From JAGGSN01 sp965603725 (lineage in GTDB: Bacteria > Zixibacteria > MSB-5A5 > UBA10806 > 4484-95), in contig CBFDEC010000042.1 of the NCBI GenBank assembly GCA_965603725.1, positions 1 through 29,217 on the forward strand: 29,217 bases of DNA, in the 5' to 3' direction. Of the stretch, positions 1 through 8,877 are shown piece after piece. Under the pieces are notes generated by a model. It ran no database searches. It was given only the letters and a program-made list of their open reading frames with translations, and was not told the DNA's origin. Positions within the stretch are counted from its first letter, which is position 1, and the number at the start of each line of letters is the position of its first letter. A program made the translations under genes and the position numbers.

Positions 1-2313
1 AGGCGGCGGACCGCCCATAATGAAGTAACTAACTGCATAAGTTACATCCGAACCTAGAACATATCCGTCCCCATTAACATCTCCGGCAACAGCATCAGCG
101 CAGTAGGGGATGACTTCGATTGAATCAGCATAAAATGTATAGCCTGCTTTGGAACAAGCTATCTCTATGCAGCCAGATGAAGTTGGGTGAAGAACAGGAT
201 AATACCGTCCTGTTATATTAGTAATTCCTCTTTCATATATTTCACCGTCTTTAGACAATGTTACAAAAACATTTGGAATGCCCATTTGAGTCTGGCTATC
301 TTTAACTCGTATAGTGACTGTGTCGACATCATTAATTTCAACTCCGGCCGGTTTTTCAACTGAAAAATGTCTAACAGCAGAACTGTGATATACCTGGAAT
401 TCAGGATCCCCGAAAAGGTTATTGCCAAAAAGCACTTTTCTATTGGTACCTGATCCACCTAAAGTACTTTTTATAGCATAATGAGGGGGTCCGAAACGAT
501 GTTCATAATCTTCACTGTTCGGCCCGAGGAGCCAGTCGATTCTTGTTGCCTCTAAACGTGGGGAAGTAGTCCAGTAACCGGCTCGAGAATTATAGGTACC
601 TGTAAAAGCTCCCCCTTCGACAATCAGTTCATCTTCAGCCATGCACGGTCCATAGCCATCAGGAAACGGTTCTGGATTTAATGCTTCAGAATCTAATTGG
701 CCAACTCCACAAGATATAGAGCAATGGATGTATTCCCTGCCTTCATTGACAATATCGGGAATATATCCCCAGTCCGGATATTCGTTAAACCTCAATGGAT
801 CAGTAGTGACTCCCAGTCGGTCGCCTTCATTATAACCTCTTGTACACACTGCATACCAGCATGGGCTTCCATGGCAATTGCTGTAGAAAAACTGACAGGT
901 TGGATTGCTTATCTCATCTATAACATCTCCACCAGTTGGACCTGTACAAGGGTCAGCGCCGCCCCATGGCTGTTCCTCTAAGGTTTCTATATCTACAGTA
1001 AACCAATTTGGAAAATGTCCAGCTATATAGCTATGTACACCCATTTCTACACCTTGATCGGCTGTTGCCATTAAAGCGGTAGTCAGGTAACTATCATCTC
1101 CGTAACCGGGGGCTTCTAAGTATGTCATCAGCTTTTCAGTCCATGTAATAGTGTGACCTGTATCGCTTATTGCCACTCGCCCTACATAGATATCCGCTGC
1201 AATATCCGGGTTATCAACTGGCTCGCCGTAAATTCCGTCATGGTCTCCATCATCCCAACTGCCTTCCAAACAGGCATAGTAAAGATCTGTGGGAACCAAA
1301 GTTCCATTTTCTGGAGGTGTGTCATAATTTATATGTGCTGCATATCTCATAGGTATGTCTTCCCAATTTCCCATAAGGATTACATAACTTGCGCCCTGTT
1401 CGTCTCCTTCTGCATATTTATCAATTATGCAGTTGCGGATTTTTTCAGGCAAATCAACACCCGAGTAGTTGGCAGCTATATATTCAACTGTAACAATTTC
1501 AACGGGCGTTCCCTTAATGTTTTTATAGTATTCCAGTATACCCATTTCGTATGCGAATCTGCTGGCGGTAATGATAATATATTCCGGCGGAATATCATCA
1601 GGGTCGGTAGGGTAATTATAGCTGTACGTTTGAATAGAAGGCATATTGCCGCTGACACTGCTGGGATTCTTTACCATACCTTCAAGGCACTTTACAATTC
1701 TATCTTGCGCAAAAGTGCTTCGTTTTGTAACCGATCTTGGGCTCTGACCTGAGGAACTTGTATGTAGAGTAATAGACATACTGGTTATTAGCCACAATCT
1801 TTTATCATCGATATCGTAGTAAACCGGCCTGATTTGAACTGAACCCATCGACATCCCAAACGCAAATGAAAAAGGACGGGCAACTGCCGCCTGTTCTGAT
1901 TCCAGCGGGTAATAAGAAGAGTCATACCACGCGCCAGGCGGTACAAAATCCGGAATCTCACAATCAATACATGTAGAATATGGCTCCTGTTTTGGGTAAA
2001 CAGGGTTTATCACCTTTGCTAATAAAGTTGAATCTCTTTCTGTTATTGTAACAGAATCAATTTGCTCCCCCTGTGGTAAACTATAATTGTAAATTAATGC
2101 AACCAAATCAGGCGCACTAATACTATCTACACTGGCTTGCTGAGTCAGATCGCAGCTTACCCTAACATAGTAATTTGAATCCGGCGCAAGAACAGTCGAT
2201 GTATCAAAATCAGACACCGAAAACGTCAATTGATCAGTTATGTCCGCATAGCTGATATTTGAAGAAAATATTAATAGTATAAATGCGGCCAAAATAATCT
2301 TTGTTTGTTTCAA
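1..2313 (-). CDS. Secreted C25 (gingipain-like) cysteine peptidase with dockerin-like C-terminus, cut by window edge
   Basis: The minus frame is open from a TTG start at 2313 to the window edge, giving 771 codons without a stop. The start is set by an AAGGAGGG ribosome site (2320-2327) six bases upstream. The first ~21 residues (KQTKIILAAFILLIFSSNIS) form a signal peptide. A C25-type catalytic core follows: DIYVGRVAISD near residue 375, the His-Gly pair in YSNCHGSPCW (His481) and the nucleophile in ISCGVGQLD (Cys535). An Ig-like segment precedes a calcium-binding dockerin-type repeat, GDVNGDGYVLGSDVTYAVSY, ending in GGPPP at the edge. Family knowledge: C25 peptidases cleave proteins outside the cell, and such dockerin-like repeats are common on secreted proteins of FCB-group bacteria. 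The second dockerin half and the stop are outside the window. Substrate specificity cannot be told. Confidence 0.88.
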   Translation of the reverse strand, partial: MKQTKIILAAFILLIFSSNISYADITDQLTFSVSDFDTSTVLAPDSNYYVRVSCDLTQQASVDSISAPDLVALIYNYSLPQGEQIDSVTITERDSTLLAKVINPVYPKQEPYSTCIDCEIPDFVPPGAWYDSSYYPLESEQAAVARPFSFAFGMSMGSVQIRPVYYDIDDKRLWLITSMSITLHTSSSGQSPRSVTKRSTFAQDRIVKCLEGMVKNPSSVSGNMPSIQTYSYNYPTDPDDIPPEYIIITASRFAYEMGILEYYKNIKGTPVEIVTVEYIAANYSGVDLPEKIRNCIIDKYAEGDEQGASYVILMGNWEDIPMRYAAHINYDTPPENGTLVPTDLYYACLEGSWDDGDHDGIYGEPVDNPDIAADIYVGRVAISDTGHTITWTEKLMTYLEAPGYGDDSYLTTALMATADQGVEMGVHSYIAGHFPNWFTVDIETLEEQPWGGADPCTGPTGGDVIDEISNPTCQFFYSNCHGSPCWYAVCTRGYNEGDRLGVTTDPLRFNEYPDWGYIPDIVNEGREYIHCSISCGVGQLDSEALNPEPFPDGYGPCMAEDELIVEGGAFTGTYNSRAGYWTTSPRLEATRIDWLLGPNSEDYEHRFGPPHYAIKSTLGGSGTNRKVLFGNNLFGDPEFQVYHSSAVRHFSVEKPAGVEINDVDTVTIRVKDSQTQMGIPNVFVTLSKDGEIYERGITNITGRYYPVLHPTSSGCIEIACSKAGYTFYADSIEVIPYCADAVAGDVNGDGYVLGSDVTYAVSYFIMGGPPP

Positions 2314-2469
2314 AACAAACCCTCCTTAGAGATAAGGTTTTGCATATTTAATTGCTTTTTTACTTTTACTTAATCTGAGCCTGATTTCCAATTTAAAATT
2401 TAATAAAGATAATTTGGATTATTGTTTTTTTATTTGCCCTCCTTTCTATCTTTAAATTTTAAACCCAAG

Positions 2470-2500
2470 TTGACTTAATATCTCTTTTTCATTAAGTCAA
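2470..2500. repeat. Perfect 10-bp inverted repeat upstream of the C25 gene
   Basis: TTGACTTAAT (2470-2479) and ATTAAGTCAA (2491-2500) are exact reverse complements around an 11-base pyrimidine-rich centre. It lies about 160 bases upstream of the C25 peptidase start and 100 bases upstream of the groES promoter. It could be an operator or an RNA hairpin in the minus-strand leader. The rest of 2314-2605 is AT-rich with no gene that I can support. Confidence 0.5.
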
Positions 2501-2605
2501 GATCATTCGAAGCTAATCTTCATATCTGAGAAGAAAAACCAATAACATCAATATATGTATATAATGCTATATTTTAAAAGTCAACAAAAAAAAACCTTTT
2601 TCCAC

Positions 2606-2634
2606 TTGACAGCCAACATCAACATTTTTATATT
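2606..2634 (+). promoter_or_regulatory. Sigma70-type promoter of groES-groEL
   Basis: TTGACA (2606-2611) and TATATT (2629-2634) are separated by exactly 17 bases. The predicted start near 2641 places the CIRCE operator at about +9, the usual position for HrcA repression. Confidence 0.85.
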
Positions 2635-2648
2635 CGGCGGAAACAATT

Positions 2649-2675
2649 TTAGCACTCATTGTGTTAGAGTGCTAA
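2649..2675 (+). promoter_or_regulatory. CIRCE operator (HrcA binding site)
   Basis: TTAGCACTC (2649-2657), a nine-base spacer and GAGTGCTAA (2667-2675) form a perfect match to the CIRCE inverted repeat. It sits between the promoter and groES. Known role: HrcA, which needs GroEL for activity, binds here and represses until heat shock draws GroEL away. The hrcA gene itself is not in the window. Confidence 0.97.
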
Positions 2676-2754
2676 CAAAGAGGTAAATTAAGAAAAAAGA
2701 GTATGTTAAATACTTGCACACAAAATCAAAGATAGATTCTTAAAGGAGGAATTG

Positions 2755-3039
2755 ATGAAAGTAAAACCGTTGTCAGACCGCGTTCTGGTAAAACCACTCG
2801 AGGAAATGGAAGTCAAAAAAGGCAAAATCATTATCCCCGATACCGCCAAGGAACGCCCGATGCAGGGTGAAATAATCGAGGCCGGGCCGGGTCGTGTTGA
2901 AGACGGCAAGACTGTCCCGATGGAAGTTAAAAAAGGCGATAAGATCCTCTACGGAAAGTATTCCGGCACAGAGGTGACCATTGATGACGTTGAATACCTG
3001 ATTATGAGCGAGAAGGACGTTCTCGCCGTAGTGAGTTAA
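2755..3039 (+). CDS. groES: Co-chaperonin GroES
   Basis: A 94-residue protein starting MKVKPLSDRVLVKPLEEMEV, the normal GroES length and N-terminus. The mobile loop (EMEVKKGKIIIPDTAKERP), the GEIIEAGPG region and the C-terminal YGKYSGTEV...YLIMSEKDVLA are all present. ATG at 2755 is chosen because AGGAGGA (2744-2750) is four bases upstream; a TTG directly before it (2752) is too close. The heptameric cap closes the GroEL chamber during ATP-driven folding in the cytoplasm. groEL follows after 31 bases, and the pair is controlled by the promoter and CIRCE site upstream. Confidence 0.98.
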   Translation: MKVKPLSDRVLVKPLEEMEVKKGKIIIPDTAKERPMQGEIIEAGPGRVEDGKTVPMEVKKGDKILYGKYSGTEVTIDDVEYLIMSEKDVLAVVS

Positions 3040-3070
3040 GGTCATATAACCTTGAAGGAGGATTTAGAAT

Positions 3071-4705
3071 ATGGCAAAGATGATAGAATTTGACAGTATC
3101 GCCCGTGAGAAGCTGAAAAAGGGCATAGACAAACTGGCTGATGCAGTTAAAGTGACACTTGGCCCCAAGGGTCGTAATGTCGTGCTCGACAAGAAGTTCG
3201 GCTCGCCGACCGTGACCAAGGACGGCGTCACTGTCGCCAAGGAAATTGAACTGGAAGACCCATTTGAGAACATGGGCGCCCAGATGCTAAAAGAGGTCGC
3301 TTCTAAGACTTCCGATGATGCCGGTGATGGCACCACCACCGCCACAGTACTGGCTCAGGCCATTTATCGTGAGGGTCTGAGAAACGTAACCGCCGGCGCC
3401 AACCCGATGAGTTTAAAACGTGGAATCGACAAGGCTGTTGCGGAAGTAGTTGAGTCAATCAGGAAGCAGTCGAAAGACGTTGAAGGCAAAAATGAGATTG
3501 CCCAGGTCGGTACGGTTTCGGCCAATAATGACGCTACTATCGGCAGCCTGATTGCCGATGCTATGGAAAAAGTCGGCAAAGATGGCGTAATTACTGTTGA
3601 GGAGGCTAAATCCACTGACACAACTCTTGAGGTTGTCGAGGGGATGCAGTTTGATCGCGGTTATCTCTCACCGTATTTCATCACCGATCCCGACAGCATG
3701 GAAGCGATAATGGAAGAGCCGATGATTCTCATTCATGACAAGAAAATCTCCTCGATGAAAGACCTTCTGCCGATTTTGGAAAAAGTTGCCCAGATGGGTA
3801 AACCGATGCTGGTAATCGCAGAAGATATCGAGGGAGAGGCTCTGGCCACGCTGGTAGTTAATAAGCTTCGCGGCACGTTAAAAATCTGTGCCGTCAAGTC
3901 CCCCGGATTCGGTGACCGTAGAAAAGCTATGCTTGAGGATATTGCCGTTCTTACCGGCGGCAAAGTCATTTCCGAAGAACTCGGTTTCAAACTCGAAAAT
4001 GCAGTTGTTTCCGATCTTGGCAAAGCCAAACGTGTAACTATCGATAAGGATAATACCACTATTGTAGAAGGCGGCGGTTCCACAGATGATATCAAGGGAC
4101 GTATCAACAGCATCCGCAGACAGATCGATGAAACCTCGTCCGATTACGACCGCGAGAAACTGCAGGAGCGTCTGGCTAAATTAGCCGGCGGCGTGGCTGT
4201 AATCAATGTCGGCGCGGCTACTGAAACCGAGATGAAAGAGAAAAAGGCTCGTGTTGAGGATGCTTTGCATGCTACCCGCGCCGCAGTTCAGGAAGGTATC
4301 GTACCGGGCGGAGGGATTGTCCTTCTTAGGGCAATGAGTGTTCTTGATGATATCAAACTTGAGGGCGATGAAAAAGTCGGCGCAATAATTGTTCGTAAAG
4401 CCCTTGAAGCGCCAATCCGTCTTATTGCCGAAAACGCCGGAGTCGAAGGCTCGATTGTTGTCAACAAGATATTGGCAGAAAAGGGTAATTTCGGTTATAA
4501 CGCCGAAACGGATGAATACGGCGATATGATGAAATATGGCGTTATCGATCCAACCAAGGTCACCCGTACGGCTCTGGAAAATGCCGCTTCAATTGCCGGC
4601 CTGCTTATCACCACCGAGGCTATTATCACTGATAAGCCCGAAAAGGAAAAAGCTATGCCCGGAATGCCTGGCGGCGGCATGCCGGATATGGGCGGAATGT
4701 ACTAA
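3071..4705 (+). CDS. groEL: Chaperonin GroEL (Hsp60)
   Basis: A 544-residue protein, full family length. The N-terminus carries the ATP-binding motifs TLGPKGRNVVLDK and GDGTTTATVLA. The apical domain contains GYLSPYF and the equatorial return contains AATETEMKEKKARVEDALHAT, the chaperonin signature. It ends with a short Gly-Gly-Met tail (GMPGGGMPDMGGMY), as in most bacterial GroELs. AAGGAGGA (3055-3062) sits eight bases before the ATG. It forms the tetradecameric folding chamber with GroES, encoded 31 bases upstream in the same operon. GC content is visibly higher than in the intergenic surroundings, as expected for a highly expressed conserved gene. No truncation or frameshift. Confidence 0.99.
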   Translation: MAKMIEFDSIAREKLKKGIDKLADAVKVTLGPKGRNVVLDKKFGSPTVTKDGVTVAKEIELEDPFENMGAQMLKEVASKTSDDAGDGTTTATVLAQAIYREGLRNVTAGANPMSLKRGIDKAVAEVVESIRKQSKDVEGKNEIAQVGTVSANNDATIGSLIADAMEKVGKDGVITVEEAKSTDTTLEVVEGMQFDRGYLSPYFITDPDSMEAIMEEPMILIHDKKISSMKDLLPILEKVAQMGKPMLVIAEDIEGEALATLVVNKLRGTLKICAVKSPGFGDRRKAMLEDIAVLTGGKVISEELGFKLENAVVSDLGKAKRVTIDKDNTTIVEGGGSTDDIKGRINSIRRQIDETSSDYDREKLQERLAKLAGGVAVINVGAATETEMKEKKARVEDALHATRAAVQEGIVPGGGIVLLRAMSVLDDIKLEGDEKVGAIIVRKALEAPIRLIAENAGVEGSIVVNKILAEKGNFGYNAETDEYGDMMKYGVIDPTKVTRTALENAASIAGLLITTEAIITDKPEKEKAMPGMPGGGMPDMGGMY

Positions 4706-4749
4706 GCCGAATAACTAATAGAAATACATTACCCTTATTTACATCAAGA

Positions 4750-4775
4750 GGGGCGTCCGCCGCGGCGGACGCCCC
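4750..4775. repeat. 26-bp perfect GC-rich palindrome after groEL, possible terminator stem
   Basis: The segment is its own reverse complement, with arm GGGGCGTCCGCCG. It lies 44 bases after the groEL stop and would form a very stable hairpin in either transcript. There is no clear U-tract (TTAAT follows), so it is either a weak terminator or a REP-like palindromic repeat; both are possible. Confidence 0.6.
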
Positions 4776-4859
4776 TTAATGCTTATGAGAAAGTCCTGCA
4801 GCTATTGATTGCAAGGTTCAATAGGAAAGACTTTGCTTCGCACTCCACGGAGCAGTCTG

Positions 4860-4888
4860 TCAGGACAGATTCTGAAAACCTGTCCTGA
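4860..4888. repeat. Inverted repeat TCAGGACAG / CTGTCCTGA
   Basis: TCAGGACAG (4860-4868) and CTGTCCTGA (4880-4888) are exact reverse complements around an 11-base loop. It resembles a dispersed palindromic repeat rather than a gene-specific operator, as it is not near a promoter. Confidence 0.5.
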
Positions 4889-5027
4889 TGCTGAGCTTAT
4901 ATTACTATTTTGTTTCTTTTTCAAATCTCCCGTCACCCGGGTAAGATGTTTACAATGACTGATGAATAAACCCAGATTTTGCGGTTGAACAATCAAAAAT
5001 AACAAGCAACTTATTGTAACACAACGC

Positions 5028-5054
5028 GTAGGGCGTATGGCCATACGCCCCTAC
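5028..5054. repeat. 20-bp perfect palindrome with GTA/TAC flanks
   Basis: GGGCGTATGGCCATACGCCC (5031-5050) is a perfect palindrome, flanked by GTA on the left and CTAC on the right. It has the form of a REP-like intergenic element. It lies 320 bases before the antiporter gene. Confidence 0.6.
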
Positions 5055-5373
5055 TTCAACTTTACTATTATCATTATTTCCTTAAACTTATTTGATAATT
5101 CTATATTGGTAAGCTGCTTGATTTACTTTATCCATCTTACAATTCTTTAACTGCAAAATCTGGGATAAATAACTAATCTACTAATCAAAACACTATTCAG
5201 GGCTTTTTCCCTTTACCGGGTGCGACCATATTATATATAATGAAATTGTATTGACGAAAAAGGATTTGGTAATTTGACAGCAGGCTTATTATCATAATAA
5301 CAAAAAAACAAATAATTAATAACCGACTTAACGTCAATTTCACAATTAACATAAACCAGAATGATTCGGTATT

Positions 5374-7083
5374 ATGGATAATGTAGCTTACCTGCGCGAT
5401 ATAGTTGTAATTCTTTGTATTGCTATAGTCATCGTGACGGTATTTCATAGATTTAAACTGCCATCCATCGCAGGTTTTATACTGGCGGGCATATTTGTGG
5501 GCCCCCAGGGGCTCGGATTGGTCAAAGATATTCATCAAGTTGAGATTCTTGCCGAGATTGGCGTAGCGCTCCTTTTATTTGGAATCGGCTTAGAACTCTC
5601 GCTGGAGAAACTCCGGCGCATCTGGAAGCTGGTTTTAGCAGGAGGTTTTCTCCAGGTCGGCCTGAGCATTTCAGTTGCCTTCGTTATTTCAAAGTTCTGG
5701 GGCTTGCCAAACAACGCCGCTATATTTGTAGGTTTTCTTGTCGCTCTATCAAGTACTGCTATAGTCCTCCGGGGATTACAGCAGCGGGGTGAAGTGGACG
5801 CGCCTCATGGACGCCTTACACTTGGGATACTTATTTTTCAGGATTTCAGCGTTATACCGATGATATTGATTATCCCACTCTTAAGCAGTCCGGGCTCTTC
5901 CGCTGGGGATCTTCTCAGCGCTCTTATATGGGCTTGTCTGATTATTATTGGTGTACTGTTTGCAGCGCGAATTATTATACCTCGAGTATTATATGTTATG
6001 GCCAGAACACGTCAGCGGCATTTATTTATTATGGCTGTTTTTCTTATTTGTATCGGTACTGCCTGGATTATCTCGAGCTTGGGCGTTTCGCTTGCTATCG
6101 GCGCTTTTCTGGCTGGATTGATCGTTGCCGAAAGCGAATATCGTCATCAAGCGCTGGCGGATCTTATTCCGTTTCGGGAAGTGTTCGCCAGCTTATTTTT
6201 TGTTTCGGTAGGCATGCTGCTCGCCCCCGGTATTATCATCGAAAACATTATTCTAATATTGCTCCTTCTTACAGCAATTATGTGTGGAAAATTCGTAGTT
6301 GTTATTATCACTGCCATGATAATACGTTTACCGCTCAGGGTATGTTTATTAGCCGCTATATCGTTAGCGCAGGTCGGGGAATTTTCTCTCGTTCTTTCAT
6401 ATGCCGCTCAAGGGACTGGTTTGCTTGAGAAGTCTCTCGAAACCAATTTGATTTCTGCAGCCATTCTCTCAATGTTTTTGACTCCGTTTGCCATGTCTTT
6501 GGGTCCGCACCTTGCGGCCGGAGTGGGCAGGTTGCGCCTTCTCACTGGCTTGCTCAAAGTTGCCACTGTTGAGGATGCCGTTGATGATGTTGGCGCTATG
6601 AGCAACCATATAATTGTCGGTGGCTATGGTTTTGCTGGTCAGGAGCTTTCGCAAGCTCTCGATGAATGCGGCATTTCTCACCTAATCGTGGATCTGAATA
6701 TAGAGAACGTGCGGAAGGCTGCTCATAAAGGCGGGCGCTCTTATTTCGGTGATATCACCAGCCATGAAGTACTAAAGCGATTGCGAGTAGCGCACGCCAA
6801 AGAGCTCATTCTTTTGATTAACGACCCGGGAGCCGCAGAACGGGCTGTAAAAATCGCTCGTGGTTTCGCCCCAAATTTGTATATCGTAGTAAGAACATAC
6901 TACCTGCTCGATATTGAACCACTCCTCGCCGCGGGCGCCGATGAGGTTATACCGGCCGAACGGGAAGCTGCTGTAGAGGTCGCTTCTCGTCTGCTTAGCA
7001 GGCATCAGGTAGACCCCCGGCAGATTGCCGAGCATTGTTCCCGAATTCGCAGTCGACATGAAGAAAATGATGAAGACATGTAA
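5374..7083 (+). CDS. CPA2/Kef-type monovalent cation:proton antiporter with RCK (TrkA-N) domain
   Basis: A 569-residue membrane protein. Residues 1-~390 hold about 12 hydrophobic segments, with the CPA2 signatures FKLPSIAGFILAGIFVGP, LFGIGLELSLEKLR, LSSTAIVLRGLQQ and GILIFQDFSVIP; the last contains the QD pair of the ion-binding region. A cytoplasmic Rossmann domain starts near residue 411 with NHIIVGGYGFAGQEL, a GxGxxG nucleotide-binding loop, and continues to AAGADEVIPAEREAA. There is no clear TrkA-C domain. It is expected to exchange K+ or Na+ for protons across the inner membrane under ligand control of the RCK domain; the cation cannot be read from sequence. No good ribosome site precedes ATG 5374, so the start is less certain. 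It is a single gene, ending 26 bases before a repeat element. Confidence 0.93.
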   Translation: MDNVAYLRDIVVILCIAIVIVTVFHRFKLPSIAGFILAGIFVGPQGLGLVKDIHQVEILAEIGVALLLFGIGLELSLEKLRRIWKLVLAGGFLQVGLSISVAFVISKFWGLPNNAAIFVGFLVALSSTAIVLRGLQQRGEVDAPHGRLTLGILIFQDFSVIPMILIIPLLSSPGSSAGDLLSALIWACLIIIGVLFAARIIIPRVLYVMARTRQRHLFIMAVFLICIGTAWIISSLGVSLAIGAFLAGLIVAESEYRHQALADLIPFREVFASLFFVSVGMLLAPGIIIENIILILLLLTAIMCGKFVVVIITAMIIRLPLRVCLLAAISLAQVGEFSLVLSYAAQGTGLLEKSLETNLISAAILSMFLTPFAMSLGPHLAAGVGRLRLLTGLLKVATVEDAVDDVGAMSNHIIVGGYGFAGQELSQALDECGISHLIVDLNIENVRKAAHKGGRSYFGDITSHEVLKRLRVAHAKELILLINDPGAAERAVKIARGFAPNLYIVVRTYYLLDIEPLLAAGADEVIPAEREAAVEVASRLLSRHQVDPRQIAEHCSRIRSRHEENDEDM

Positions 7084-7109
7084 CTTCAAATTTGTCACAA
7101 AAAGGCTTA

Positions 7110-7380
7110 TGTAAACGGCGCTTGAAAAATTTACGTCCCTGTGGTTAACAAAGCGGAAGGGACAGGAATCGAACCTGTTGATCCTATTATGTATCAACAG
7201 TTTATATCTTATGGCGACCAAATCGTGACCGATTTTAACAGCAATCCCCTGATTATCATTGAGCAAATAACTGACAATATCTGTGTTCTCGGCGCCAGAA
7301 AACACAACAGACATTTCAGTGTTTGTAGACGTAATGTTGACGCGTGGGAGTAAAAGCGCCGAAATACCCGCGGTTAAAAT
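7110..7380. repeat. Modular repeat element, copy 1 (IS21-like left end, tRNA-tail module)
   Basis: It begins TGTAAACGGCG (7110-7120) and then TTGAAAAAT and CCCTGTGGT, matching the element at 26769. A tRNA-3'-end-like module (7153-7178), the motif ACCAAATCGTGACC, a small hairpin AAACAC/GTGTTT (7300-7305, 7319-7324) and ATGTTGACGCG follow, in the same order as in the copy at 25.04-25.37 kb. The right end is degenerate. It separates the antiporter gene from the convergent propeller gene. It has no coding capacity of its own that I can support. Confidence 0.6.
7153..7178 (-). other. tRNA 3'-end-like fragment (T-arm and acceptor strand), copy 1
   Basis: On the minus strand the sequence reads ACAGG-TTCGATT-CCTGT, a perfect 5-bp T-stem with canonical TTCRANN loop, then CCCTTCCG, the 3' acceptor strand and discriminator. 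The D-arm, the anticodon arm and the matching 5' acceptor strand GGAAGGG are absent, so it is not a functional tRNA. The same module recurs at 25065-25090. The acceptor sequence would fit a serine-type tRNA, but that is a guess. Confidence 0.65.
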
Positions 7381-7390
7381 ACTATAACTG

Positions 7391-8671
7391 TTATTTTAAT
7401 AATATCGCCTTCTTTGTTTCTGTCGATATACCTGCCTGAATTTTATAGAAGTACACGCCGGAAGACATTTTCCCTGCATCCCAGATCACTTGATGATTGC
7501 CTGCTGGTTGTTCTTTATCAAGAAGCGTTTCAATCTTCCTTCCAAGCAAATTATATATGTTAATTACGACATAACTGGCTTCCGAAAGATTATATTGAAT
7601 CGTAGTGACAGCATTAAAGGGATTTGGATAATTCTGCATCAATGAAATGCTTTTCGGAACTTTCGGCATATTATCACTGATGCCAACCTGGCCATCAGCA
7701 GTGTATAACTCGATAAATCGAGCCGAGCCCATGGTCTTCTGCTCAATTATTATACCGGTAACCGGTTCTATCTCAAACACGCCATCGCCCGAGGTTACCA
7801 GGAGATTCCCGTTACCCAGTCGATAAGAGCCTCTGCCGCTATTCCACGGCGTAACCTGGTGAATAGAGCCATCAAGCTTGAAATTGGTTACCTGATTACC
7901 GGAGAACGATGCATTTAAAAAAGCGCCTGGGTCTAAAAGGTCTATTTGAATTTGTTCAGGGAAAGATATACTGAATAACTGTTCGATAAGCGATCCGTCG
8001 GAATTATACAACCTCACATTATCCGATGAGCCTTGAATGTCGGAAAGTAGTGCCCGCCCATCTTCTAAAAACATGATATCAAACGGGTCGCTCCCATCAT
8101 TTATAAAATCAGTCAAACGGCTATGCGGACCGTCAAATTCAGCAACATAATCGTCACCACTGGTTACGAACAGATGATCTCCCCGGAAGTCGATGCCTCG
8201 AATGTTGTTAAGGCCATCAGAGTAATCGGCATAAGTAGACAGATAGTTGCCCTCCAGGTCAAAAACGAATATTGCATCCGCCACCTGATCCGAGATATAA
8301 ATATTGCTATCAGGGCCGGTAATTGCGCAAATCGGGGTTAAAAAGTTCTCAAAACCTGTGATAAACAATCCGAGGAAGGTTCCATCTTCTGGATCGTACA
8401 TGCCAACATTATCATCACTCGAATTAGGAATCAGCAATATATCATCTTCTAACAAGGAGTCAATCAGACCCCGCTGTTTAGAATCAATACTCCTATTTAT
8501 AGTCGTCTTCAAGCTATTAATGTCGCCAAGCCCTTGTTCCTCAAGGAGTTCAAAATCATTCACCCTGTCAAATGTTTCAGCGGACTGTTCAGCGCCGAAT
8601 ACAAGTCCCGAAAAAACTAAAAATATAATTGATGATAGCGCCAAGCTTTTGTTAAAATAACTGTTTAACAT
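7391..8671 (-). CDS. Secreted beta-propeller protein with YPNPFN-type C-terminal sorting-like domain
   Basis: A 426-residue protein. ATG 8671 is preferred over the in-frame ATG at 8686 because AAAGGA (8678-8683) lies just before it, while the upstream ATG has no ribosome site. A signal peptide (NKSLALSSIIFLVFSGLVFG) is followed by a linker and an NHL/SMP-30-like propeller with repeated short strands such as DSNIYISDQVADAIFVFD, NIRGIDFRGDHLFVTSG and DGRALLSDIQG. The last ~85 residues begin QNYPNPFNAVTTIQYNL and end SSGVYFYKIQAG...KKAILLK, the FlgD-like / type A C-terminal domain seen on secreted proteins of the FCB group. The binding partner or substrate is unknown. The C-terminal domain is nearly the same as in the next two minus-strand genes. 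A promoter lies at 8744-8772. Confidence 0.85.
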   Translation of the reverse strand: MLNSYFNKSLALSSIIFLVFSGLVFGAEQSAETFDRVNDFELLEEQGLGDINSLKTTINRSIDSKQRGLIDSLLEDDILLIPNSSDDNVGMYDPEDGTFLGLFITGFENFLTPICAITGPDSNIYISDQVADAIFVFDLEGNYLSTYADYSDGLNNIRGIDFRGDHLFVTSGDDYVAEFDGPHSRLTDFINDGSDPFDIMFLEDGRALLSDIQGSSDNVRLYNSDGSLIEQLFSISFPEQIQIDLLDPGAFLNASFSGNQVTNFKLDGSIHQVTPWNSGRGSYRLGNGNLLVTSGDGVFEIEPVTGIIIEQKTMGSARFIELYTADGQVGISDNMPKVPKSISLMQNYPNPFNAVTTIQYNLSEASYVVINIYNLLGRKIETLLDKEQPAGNHQVIWDAGKMSSGVYFYKIQAGISTETKKAILLK

Positions 8672-8743
8672 TTTTTTTCCTTTCATAGTTTAAGGTTTCT
8701 ATGGTTTCACAATCTAATTTTTATATTGCTTTTCGATATTTAC

Positions 8744-8772
8744 GTTATACATAGCCGCCGCTGTCCTGTAAA
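8744..8772 (-). promoter_or_regulatory. Putative sigma70-type promoter of the propeller gene
   Basis: On the minus strand TTTACA (8772-8767), 17 bases, then TATAAC (8749-8744). It lies about 75 bases upstream of the chosen start at 8671. Confidence 0.5.
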
Positions 8773-8877
8773 TCCTTTCTATTTAAATCACGCCTTACTT
8801 CAGAATAATACATTTTTTTAAATAATCCAGTATTATTTGCAATAAAAAGTTCTGCAAACGGGACAACTCAAAGTTGC

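Larger units (their letters stand above)
4706..5373. other. Gene-less interval between groEL and the antiporter gene
   Basis: I see no convincing coding region: the short open frames here lack ribosome sites and domain-like sequence. The interval holds three unrelated palindromic elements (4750-4775, 4860-4888, 5028-5054) in an AT-rich background. No strong promoter for the following gene could be picked out. Confidence 0.6.

Noticed and set aside
1153..1752. 199-codon plus-strand open frame
   Set aside because: It lies opposite the C25 peptidase, whose catalytic motifs and signal peptide are clear; the plus-strand translation is Cys/Ile/Tyr-rich without domain features.
5197..5538. 113-codon minus-strand open frame overlapping the antiporter start
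   Set aside because: No ribosome site, low-complexity Ile/Tyr-rich translation, and overlap with a well-supported membrane protein gene.
7153..7240. Complete tRNA gene
   Set aside because: Only the T-arm and 3' acceptor strand are present; no D-arm, anticodon arm or matching 5' strand can be found next to either copy.
7141..7353. 70-codon plus-strand open frame beginning MVNKAEGTGIEPVDP
   Set aside because: Its sequence is the antisense of a tRNA tail plus other modules of the repeat element; the related copy at 25 kb does not keep the frame.
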